From assembly GCF_006974125.1 (NCBI RefSeq), contig NZ_CP037858.1, positions 806,001 to 870,000 on the forward strand: a stretch of 64,000 nucleotides of DNA. The letters are read 5' to 3'. The notes below the pieces were generated by a model, which saw nothing but the letters and a program-made list of their open reading frames with translations, was not told where the DNA came from and did no database searches. This document shows, one piece after another, positions 57,507-64,000 of the stretch; position 1 is the first letter of the stretch; each line of letters begins with the position of its first letter. Origin of the DNA: Stenotrophomonas maltophilia (lineage in GTDB: Bacteria; Pseudomonadota; Gammaproteobacteria; Xanthomonadales; Xanthomonadaceae). The position numbers and the translations under genes are program-made.

Positions 57507-60338
57507 GTGGACAATCAACTGAAGCAGTTTGCGCAATCTTCGCAACTCGCCGGCGGCAACGCCTCCTATGTCGAGGACCTGTACGAGCAGTACCTGGTCT
57601 CCCCGGATAGTGTCGATCCCAAATGGAAAACCTACTTCGACGGCTTCAAGGGCCGCGAAGCAGGTGACATCCCGCACTCGGCTGTCATCTCCCACATCGC
57701 GGACGCGGCCAAGGATGCGCTGAAAGCCGGCACCGGCAGCGGTGCGGGCGACGAGCGTGAGCGCAATGTCGGTCGCCTGATCACCGCCTACCGCTCGCGT
57801 GGACACCTGGACGCCCGCTTGGACCCGCTGGGCCTGGCCGCACCGGTCAACACCCCGGACCTGGGCCTGCCGTTCCACAGCCTGTCCGATGGCGACCTCA
57901 ACAGCGAATTCAGCACCGGCGGCGTCGGTGGCCAGCCGCGCATGAAGCTGCGCGACCTGCTGGCACGCCTGAAGGCGACCTACACCGGCTCGATCGGTGC
58001 GGAGTTCATGCACATCTCCGAGGTCGAGCAGCGCCAGTGGATCTACAAGAAGCTGGAACTGGCCGGTGGCAACTACCAGCTGGACGCTGACACCCAGCGC
58101 CGCACCCTGGAGCGCCTGACCGCGGCCGAAGGCCTGGAGCGCTACCTGCACACCAAGTACGTCGGCCAGAAGCGCTTCTCGCTGGAAGGCGGCGACTCGC
58201 TGATCCCGATGATGGACACCATCATCCGCAGCGCCGGCAAGGATGGCGTCAAGGACGTGGTGATCGGCATGGCCCATCGCGGCCGCCTGAACGTGCTGGT
58301 CAACACCCTGGGCAAGAACCCGCGCAAGCTGTTCGACGAATTCGAAGGCAAGTTCGAGCACGACGAGCACGCCTCGGCCGGTGACGTGAAGTACCACATG
58401 GGCTTCTCCGCCGACGTGGCTACCGACGGCGGCCCGGTGCACCTGGCGCTGGCGTTCAACCCGTCGCACCTGGAAATCGCCGACCCGGTCGTGGCCGGTT
58501 CCGTGCGTTCGCGCCAGGAGCGCCGCAAGGACACCGCCCGCAAGCAGGTCATGCCCATCCTGATCCACGGCGACGCGGCCTTCTCCGGCCAGGGCGTGGT
58601 CATGGAACTGTTCCAGATGTCGCAGGCCCGCGGCTTCGCCGTCGGTGGCACCGTGCACATCGTGGTCAACAACCAGGTCGGCTTCACCACCTCCAACCCG
58701 CTGGATACGCGCTCCACGCGCTATGCCACCGACGTGGCGAAGATGATCGCCGCTCCGGTGCTGCACGTGAACGGTGATGATCCGGAAGCGGTGGTGTTCG
58801 CCGCGCAGCTGGCCTTCGAGTTCCGCCAGAAGTTCGCCAAGGACGTGGTCATCGACCTGATGTGCTACCGCCGCTGGGGCCACAACGAGGCCGACGAGCC
58901 GGCGATCACCCAGCCGCTGATGTACCAGGTGATCCGCAAGCACGCCACCACCCGCGAGATGTACGCCGAGCAGCTGGAAAAGGCAGGCGTGATCGCCGCC
59001 GGCGCCGGCAAGGCGATGGTCGATGCGTACCGCGAGAAGCTCGATGCCGGTGAAGTGACCACCGAGCTGGCCAAGGTCGAGAAGACCCCGCCGACCAGCC
59101 CGCTGTTCGTCGATTGGCCGAAGCTGCTGGAAGGCAAGCTGTCCGATCCGATCTCGACCAAGGTCGAGAAGAACAAGCTGGTCGAGCTGGCCAAGCTGAT
59201 CAACACCATTCCCGAAGACGTGCAGCTGCACTCGCGCGTGGCCAAGGTCTACGACGACCGCCGCAAGATGGCCGCCGGCGAGATCCCGGGCGACTGGGGC
59301 TTTGCCGAGAACCTGGCCTACGCCACCCTGCTCGACGAAGGCAATGCACTGCGCCTGGTCGGCCAGGACGTGGGCCGCGGTACGTTCACGCACCGCCACG
59401 CGATCCTGCACGACCAGAAGACCGACAACTACTACATGCCGCTGCGGCAGCTGGTGGATTCGCCGGAGAAGGCCACCGTCATCGATTCGCTGCTGAGCGA
59501 AGAAGCGGTGATGGCCTACGAGTACGGCTTCTCCACCACCGATCCGAACACGCTGTGCATCTGGGAAGGCCAGTTCGGCGACTTCGCCAACGGTGCCCAG
59601 GTCGTCATCGACCAGTTCATCGCCGCCGGTGAAGCCAAGTGGGGCCGCATTTCCGGCCTGACCCTGCTGCTGCCGCATGGCTATGAAGGGCAAGGCCCGG
59701 AACACAGCTCGGCGCGCCTGGAGCGCTTCCTGCAGCTGTGCGCGCTGGAGAACATGCTGGTGGTGGTGCCGTCGACCCCGGCGCAGGCCTTCCACATGCT
59801 GCGTCGCCAGCAGCACCTGACCACCCGCAAGCCGCTGGTGGTGATGTCGCCCAAGTCGCTGCTGCGCCACAAGCTGGCCGTGTCGACCCTGGACGAGCTG
59901 GCCAACGGCGAGTTCCAGCACCTGATCGGCGACGCCAACGCGGACGCCAAGAAGGTCAAGCGCGTGGTGCTGTGCTCGGGCAAGGTCTACTACGATCTGC
60001 TGGAAGACCAGACCAAGCGTGGCCAGGACGACGTGGCGATCATCCGCGTGGAGCAGCTGTACCCGTTCCCGCGTGCGCTGCTGGCTGCCGAACTGAAGAA
60101 GTACGGCAAGGCCACCGACGTGGTGTGGACGCAGGAAGAACCGCAGAACCAGGGTGCGTGGTACCAGATCCGCCACCACCTGCAGTTCTGCCTGGCCGAT
60201 GGCCAGAACCTGCACTACGCCGGTCGCGCACGTTCGGCTTCGCCGGCTGCCGGTCACATGGCTGACCACGTCCGCGAACAGCAGCAGCTGGTCGCCGACG
60301 CACTGGTCAACCCGTTCAACGACACGTTCGCTGAATAA
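57507..60338 (+). CDS. sucA: 2-oxoglutarate dehydrogenase E1
   Basis: Thiamine-diphosphate enzyme decarboxylating 2-oxoglutarate. GTG 57507 gives 943 residues, close to E. coli SucA (933). SSQLAGGNASYVEDLYEQYL is the E1o N terminus, GMAHRGRLNVLVN and HGDAAFSGQGVVMELFQ form the ThDP/Mg site, and HSSARLERFLQL lies in the C-terminal half. A possible -10 TACAAT is at 57408-57413. sucB follows 40 bases downstream. Confidence 0.97.
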   Translation: MDNQLKQFAQSSQLAGGNASYVEDLYEQYLVSPDSVDPKWKTYFDGFKGREAGDIPHSAVISHIADAAKDALKAGTGSGAGDERERNVGRLITAYRSRGHLDARLDPLGLAAPVNTPDLGLPFHSLSDGDLNSEFSTGGVGGQPRMKLRDLLARLKATYTGSIGAEFMHISEVEQRQWIYKKLELAGGNYQLDADTQRRTLERLTAAEGLERYLHTKYVGQKRFSLEGGDSLIPMMDTIIRSAGKDGVKDVVIGMAHRGRLNVLVNTLGKNPRKLFDEFEGKFEHDEHASAGDVKYHMGFSADVATDGGPVHLALAFNPSHLEIADPVVAGSVRSRQERRKDTARKQVMPILIHGDAAFSGQGVVMELFQMSQARGFAVGGTVHIVVNNQVGFTTSNPLDTRSTRYATDVAKMIAAPVLHVNGDDPEAVVFAAQLAFEFRQKFAKDVVIDLMCYRRWGHNEADEPAITQPLMYQVIRKHATTREMYAEQLEKAGVIAAGAGKAMVDAYREKLDAGEVTTELAKVEKTPPTSPLFVDWPKLLEGKLSDPISTKVEKNKLVELAKLINTIPEDVQLHSRVAKVYDDRRKMAAGEIPGDWGFAENLAYATLLDEGNALRLVGQDVGRGTFTHRHAILHDQKTDNYYMPLRQLVDSPEKATVIDSLLSEEAVMAYEYGFSTTDPNTLCIWEGQFGDFANGAQVVIDQFIAAGEAKWGRISGLTLLLPHGYEGQGPEHSSARLERFLQLCALENMLVVVPSTPAQAFHMLRRQQHLTTRKPLVVMSPKSLLRHKLAVSTLDELANGEFQHLIGDANADAKKVKRVVLCSGKVYYDLLEDQTKRGQDDVAIIRVEQLYPFPRALLAAELKKYGKATDVVWTQEEPQNQGAWYQIRHHLQFCLADGQNLHYAGRARSASPAAGHMADHVREQQQLVADALVNPFNDTFAE

Positions 60339-60378
60339 TCCTCCCCCTATTTAGAAGACAAACCAGGAAGCTCCCGCA

Positions 60379-61581
60379 ATGGCCACCGAAGTCAAAGCCC
60401 CGGTACTGCCCGAATCCGTCGCCGACGGCACCATCGCCACCTGGCACAAGAAGGTGGGCGACGCCGTCAAGCGCGACGAAAACCTGCTTGACCTGGAAAC
60501 CGACAAGGTCGTCCTGGAAGTGCCGTCGCCGGTCGACGGCGTGCTGAAGGAGATCAAGTTCGCCGAAGGCTCGACCGTGACCTCCAGCCAGGTCGTGGCG
60601 ATCATCGAAGAAGGCGCCGTCGCTGCTGCCCCAGCTCCGGCCGCTGAAGCCGCTCCGGCTGCAGCCGCTGCCCCGGCCGCTGCTGCGCCGGCCGCTGCCG
60701 CCGCTCCGGCCCCGGCTGCCAAGTCGGCCGCCGACACCCTGCCGCCGGGCGCCCGCTTCACTGCCATCACTGAAGGCGTGAACCCGGCCGACGTCGACGG
60801 CACCGGCCGTCGCGGCGCGGTGACCAAGGAAGACATCGTCAACTTCGCCCGCAACGGCGGCGCCGGCAAGGCCGGTGGCGCACGTCCGGAAGAACGCGTG
60901 CCGATGACCCGCATCCGCAAGCGCATCGCCGAGCGCCTGATGGAGTCGAAGAACTCCACCGCCATGCTGACCACCTTCAACGAAGTCGACCTGTCCAAGG
61001 TCTCGGCTGCGCGCAAGGAACTGCAGGACGAGTTCGTCAAGGCCCACGGCATCAAGCTGGGCTTCATGAGCTTCTTCGTGAAGGCCGCTGCCAATGCCCT
61101 GCAGCGCTTCCCGCTGGTCAACGCCTCGATCGACGGCGACGACATCATCTACCACGGCTACTCGGACATCTCGATCGCCGTCTCGACCGAGAAGGGCCTG
61201 GTCACGCCGGTCCTGCGCAACGTCGAGCGCATGTCGTTCGCCGACATCGAGAAGACCATCGCCGACTACGCCAAGAAGGCCCGTGACGGCAAGCTGAGCC
61301 TGGAAGAACTGCAGGGCGGCACCTTCACCGTGACCAACGGCGGCACCTTCGGTTCGCTGCTGTCGACCCCGATCATCAACCCGCCGCAGAGCGCCATCCT
61401 GGGCATGCACGCCATCAAGGAGCGTCCGATCGCCCAGAACGGCCAGGTCGTGATCGCGCCGATGATGTACCTGGCGCTGTCGTACGACCACCGCATCATC
61501 GACGGCAAGGATTCGGTGCAGTTCCTGGTGGACATCAAGAACCAGCTGGAAAACCCGGGCCGCATGCTGTTCGGCCTGTAA
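60379..61581 (+). CDS. sucB: 2-oxoglutarate dehydrogenase E2 (dihydrolipoyl succinyltransferase)
   Basis: Transfers the succinyl group to CoA. 400 residues: an N-terminal lipoyl domain with K43 in [10 protein letters not shown], an Ala/Pro-rich flexible linker (about 80-117), a peripheral-subunit-binding motif ([21 protein letters not shown]) and the catalytic domain ending with [11 protein letters not shown], whose His is catalytic. The length is typical. A GC-rich hairpin follows it, before lpd. Confidence 0.97.
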   Translation: MATEVKAPVLPESVADGTIATWHKKVGDAVKRDENLLDLETDKVVLEVPSPVDGVLKEIKFAEGSTVTSSQVVAIIEEGAVAAAPAPAAEAAPAAAAAPAAAAPAAAAAPAPAAKSAADTLPPGARFTAITEGVNPADVDGTGRRGAVTKEDIVNFARNGGAGKAGGARPEERVPMTRIRKRIAERLMESKNSTAMLTTFNEVDLSKVSAARKELQDEFVKAHGIKLGFMSFFVKAAANALQRFPLVNASIDGDDIIYHGYSDISIAVSTEKGLVTPVLRNVERMSFADIEKTIADYAKKARDGKLSLEELQGGTFTVTNGGTFGSLLSTPIINPPQSAILGMHAIKERPIAQNGQVVIAPMMYLALSYDHRIIDGKDSVQFLVDIKNQLENPGRMLFGL

Positions 61582-61592
61582 GACACCTCCCG

Positions 61593-61616
61593 CCCCTCCG
61601 CGCCTGCGCGGAGGGG
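61593..61616 (+). other. Hairpin between sucB and lpd
   Basis: CCCCTCCGCGC-CT-GCGCGGAGGGG followed only by TT. It stands 11 bases after sucB and 28 bases before lpd. The weak T tract suggests a partial terminator or an mRNA-stabilising structure that tunes lpd relative to sucAB. Confidence 0.6.
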
Positions 61617-61644
61617 TTCTGGTAATGCATCAAGGAATAATTCA

Positions 61645-63081
61645 ATGGCTGAACAATTCGACGTCGTCGTCATCGGTGCCGGCCCGGCCGGTTACCACGC
61701 TGCCATCCGCGCGGCCCAGCTGGGCCTGAAGACCGCCTGCATCGACGCAGCGCTGGGCAAGGACGGCAAGCCGGCCCTCGGCGGCACCTGCCTGCGCGTG
61801 GGCTGCATCCCGTCCAAGGCGCTGCTGGATTCCTCGCGCCAGTTCTGGAACATGGGCCACATCTTTGGCGACCACGGCATCAGCTTCAAGGATGCCAAGA
61901 TCGACGTCGAGGCGATGGTTGGCCGCAAGGACAAGATCGTCAAGCAGTTCACCGGCGGCATCGGCATGCTGTTCAAGGCCAACAAGGTCGCCGCTTACTA
62001 CGGTTTCGGCGAACTGCAGCCGGGCAACGTGGTCAAGGTCACCCAGCATGACGGTTCCATCGTCGAGCTGAAGGGCACCAACGTCATCATCGCGGCCGGT
62101 TCGGATTCGATCGAACTGCCGTTCGCCAAGTTCGACGGCGAGACCATCGTCGACAACGTCGGCGGCCTGGACTTCACCGAAGTGCCGAACCGCCTGGCCG
62201 TGATCGGCGCCGGCGTCATCGGCCTGGAACTGGGCAGCGTGTGGAAGCGCCTGGGCGCTGAAGTCACCATCCTGGAAGCACTGCCGGAATTCCTGGCCGT
62301 GGCCGACGCCGAAGTGGCCAAGACCGCTGCCAAGGAATTCAAGAAGCAGGGCCTGGACATCCGCCTCGGTGCCAAGGTCTCCAAGACCGAGATCACCGGC
62401 AAGGGCAAGAAGAAGGAAGTCGTTGTCACCTACACCGACAGCGAAGGCGAAAAGACCCTGACCGTGGACAAGCTGCTGGTGGCCGTCGGCCGTCGCGCCG
62501 CCACCAAGGGCCTGCTGGCCGAAGGCACCGGCGTCAAGATCAACGAGCGCGGCCAGATCGAAGTCGACGCGCACTGCCACACCGGCGTCAACGGCGTGTG
62601 GGCGGTCGGCGACTGCGTGCGCGGCCCGATGCTGGCGCACAAGGGCTTCGAGGAAGGCATCGCGGTGGCTGAGCTGATCGCCGGCCTGCCGGGCCACGTC
62701 AACTTCGACACCATCCCGTGGGTCATCTACACCGAGCCGGAACTGGCCTGGGTCGGCAAGACCGAAGCCCAGCTGAAGGCCGAGGGCATTCCGTACAAGG
62801 CCGGCAGCTTCCCGTTCGCCGCCAACGGCCGTGCCGTGGCGATGATCGAGCCGGCAGGCTTCGTGAAGATCCTGGCCCATGCCGAAACCGATCGCATCCT
62901 CGGCATGCACCTGGTCGGCGCCAACGTCTCCGAACTGGTGCACGAAGGCGTGCTGACCATGGAGTTCAGCGGCTCGGCCGATGACCTGGCCCGCATCTGC
63001 CACGCCCACCCGTCGCTGTCGGAAGTGATCCACGACGCGGCGATGGCAGTCAGCAAGCGCGCCATCCACAAGGCGAACTGA
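61645..63081 (+). CDS. lpd: Dihydrolipoamide dehydrogenase (E3)
   Basis: FAD enzyme reoxidising the lipoyl groups of the 2-oxoglutarate complex (and possibly others) with NAD. 478 residues. The N-terminal FAD motif is VVVIGAGPAGYHAA, the redox disulfide is C49/C54 in GGTCLRVGCIPSKALL, NAD binds at VIGAGVIGLELGSVW, and the C-terminal HAHPSLSEV holds the catalytic His. It is the third gene of sucAB-lpd and is closed by a SMAG element and a terminator. Confidence 0.97.
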   Translation: MAEQFDVVVIGAGPAGYHAAIRAAQLGLKTACIDAALGKDGKPALGGTCLRVGCIPSKALLDSSRQFWNMGHIFGDHGISFKDAKIDVEAMVGRKDKIVKQFTGGIGMLFKANKVAAYYGFGELQPGNVVKVTQHDGSIVELKGTNVIIAAGSDSIELPFAKFDGETIVDNVGGLDFTEVPNRLAVIGAGVIGLELGSVWKRLGAEVTILEALPEFLAVADAEVAKTAAKEFKKQGLDIRLGAKVSKTEITGKGKKKEVVVTYTDSEGEKTLTVDKLLVAVGRRAATKGLLAEGTGVKINERGQIEVDAHCHTGVNGVWAVGDCVRGPMLAHKGFEEGIAVAELIAGLPGHVNFDTIPWVIYTEPELAWVGKTEAQLKAEGIPYKAGSFPFAANGRAVAMIEPAGFVKILAHAETDRILGMHLVGANVSELVHEGVLTMEFSGSADDLARICHAHPSLSEVIHDAAMAVSKRAIHKAN

Positions 63082-63091
63082 TCGTTCGCTG

Positions 63092-63114
63092 GTAGTGCCG
63101 GCCGCTGGCCGGCA
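63092..63114 (+). repeat. SMAG element after lpd
   Basis: GTAGTGCCGGCCGCTGGCCG and following bases: GTAG plus the GC-rich hairpin seen also at 52831. It sits between the lpd stop and the terminator, 10 bases past the stop. Confidence 0.8.
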
Positions 63115-63126
63115 TGACCGGATACG

Positions 63127-63154
63127 AAAAACCTCGCCTCGGCGGGGTTTTTTT
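63127..63154 (+). terminator. Terminator of the sucAB-lpd operon
   Basis: AAAAACCTCGCC pairs with GGCGGGGTTTT, ending in seven thymines (63148-63154). It should end the lpd transcript before the convergent LysR gene. Confidence 0.85.
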
Positions 63155-63217
63155 GTTGCCCGCAACCCTGTCGGGCAGCCGACGCCCCCACGCTCCGGCT
63201 CCTCGCCGGCAGCGGGT

Positions 63218-64000
63218 TCACGCTGATCCGGACGCCCGGCCTGCAGCAGCCGGGCCCAGCTCCTGCATCAACACCTGCGTTGCCCGCGATGCGCGGCCCG
63301 CCTGCGAACAGACCAGGCCGAACACGCGCCGGATGCCCGGCTGCACCGGCAGCACGCGCAGGCCGTGCAGATCGTCCGGCAAGGTCGATTCCGGCACCAG
63401 CGAGACTCCCAGGCCCTCGCGGGCCAGCACGCACGCGCTGGCCCAGTCGCGCACGGTCACCCGTGCGTCGCTCAGCTGTAGACCGGCGTCCGCCATCAGG
63501 CGCTGACCGTTCACCGCACAGCCCCCTGTTGCGAGGATGAAGGGCTCGGCCGCCAGCTCGCTCAAGGCCACCCCGCTTTCCGTGGCGCGCCGCGCCAGCG
63601 GATGCGTCTGCGCAAGCACTGCCATCCACCCATCGCTGCCCAGCATCAACGGGGCGCGACCGGCAGCGGGGTTCATCACCACGCCGGCGTCGACCGTGCC
63701 TGATTCGAGCCAGCACTCCACCTCCTCGTCGGTACCTTCCACCACCACCACCTCGATGCCCGGGTGACGGCGCTGGAAGTCACGCAGCAGCGCAGGCAGC
63801 ACGCTGGAGACGAGCGACGGGAAGGTCGCCAGGCGGATGCGTGCGCCATTGAGCCCCCGGCTGTCATCGGCCAGCGCGCGGATCGCCTGCAGGCCACCCA
63901 GCATGATGCGCGCGTGTTCGATCACCCGCCGCCCGAGCGCGGTGATCTCCACCTGCCGCCGCTCGCGCACGAACACCGCAAAGCCCAGGGAGGACTCCAG
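63218..64000 (-). CDS. LysR-family regulator, 5' end outside the window
   Basis: Minus-strand frame running past the right edge; about 260 C-terminal residues are visible. The residues at the edge (LESSLGFAVFVRERRQVEITALG) are the end of a LysR helix-turn-helix. The substrate-binding domain follows (IRLATFPSLVSSVLPALLRDFQRRHPGIEVVVVEGTDEEVECWLESG in pieces). It looks complete on the right side of the protein and intact, so the partial status is only a window effect. The ligand is not predictable. It converges on lpd. Confidence 0.9.
   Translation of the reverse strand: MESSLGFAVFVRERRQVEITALGRRVIEHARIMLGGLQAIRALADDSRGLNGARIRLATFPSLVSSVLPALLRDFQRRHPGIEVVVVEGTDEEVECWLESGTVDAGVVMNPAAGRAPLMLGSDGWMAVLAQTHPLARRATESGVALSELAAEPFILATGGCAVNGQRLMADAGLQLSDARVTVRDWASACVLAREGLGVSLVPESTLPDDLHGLRVLPVQPGIRRVFGLVCSQAGRASRATQVLMQELGPAAAGRASGSA

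Overview
The window is a GC-rich stretch of gammaproteobacterial chromosome, most likely from the Stenotrophomonas maltophilia complex (Xanthomonadaceae). Three things point there. Intergenic regions carry many GTAG-ended hairpins of the kind described in S. maltophilia as SMAG elements. The gene set is Xanthomonad-like: split metH, kynurenine-type NAD synthesis genes, an elongated LigA, SMC instead of MukB, and a 1658-residue NAD-glutamate dehydrogenase. An RND efflux pair with a TetR regulator is also present. I see no prophage, integrase, insertion-sequence transposase, rRNA, tRNA or CRISPR array. This is core chromosome with small repeats between genes.

Layout. 1-8.3 kb: smc-zipA-ligA on the minus strand, interrupted by a plus-strand, Tat-exported HisC-like aminotransferase with SMAG clusters on both sides. 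8.5-11 kb (minus): rpsF-rpsR-rplI, a CbrC-family protein and an IscA-type Fe-S protein. 11.1-20.6 kb (plus): asnS, two small unknown genes, a PaiB-like protein, carbonic anhydrase, the kynurenine branch (nbaC, kynU, kmo), sbcB, DUF2461 and DUF2939. 20.65-20.99 kb: tandem 77-bp repeat built of SMAG pairs. 21-28 kb (minus): 5'-nucleotidase, nadK and the large NAD-GDH. 28.3-33.4 kb (plus): tetR, RND adaptor and RND permease. 33.5-36 kb: two poorly known genes and an acyl-CoA dehydrogenase. 36.1-40.9 kb: an ArsR/methyltransferase regulator of SahR type with a clear operator, followed by methionine synthase split into two genes. 41-46.2 kb: MFS transporter, then (minus) DUF2058, slyX, ugd, an FKBP isomerase and a secreted glutathione peroxidase. 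46.5-51.1 kb: a YtrA-type operon (small peptide, GntR, ABC ATPase, ABC permease, GSGD-repeat protein), then a YggN-like lipoprotein and a second lipoprotein. 51.2-57.3 kb: fumC (minus), purB, a RoxA-like oxygenase and a GNAT protein. 57.5-63.1 kb: sucA-sucB-lpd, the 2-oxoglutarate dehydrogenase complex. The window closes with the 3' part of a LysR regulator.

Several genes work together. nbaC/kynU/kmo would make quinolinate from tryptophan for NAD, and nadK converts NAD to NADP. gdh feeds 2-oxoglutarate to sucAB-lpd, and fumC acts further along the same cycle. The SahR-like protein would sense the methylation by-product and control metH.

The most unusual signal is non-coding. Three palindromes (22830-22931, 54394-54535, 54711-54814) share a gap-free 52-nt core with compensatory changes in an inner hairpin, while their long outer arms differ completely in sequence yet pair within each copy. 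I do not recognise this family.
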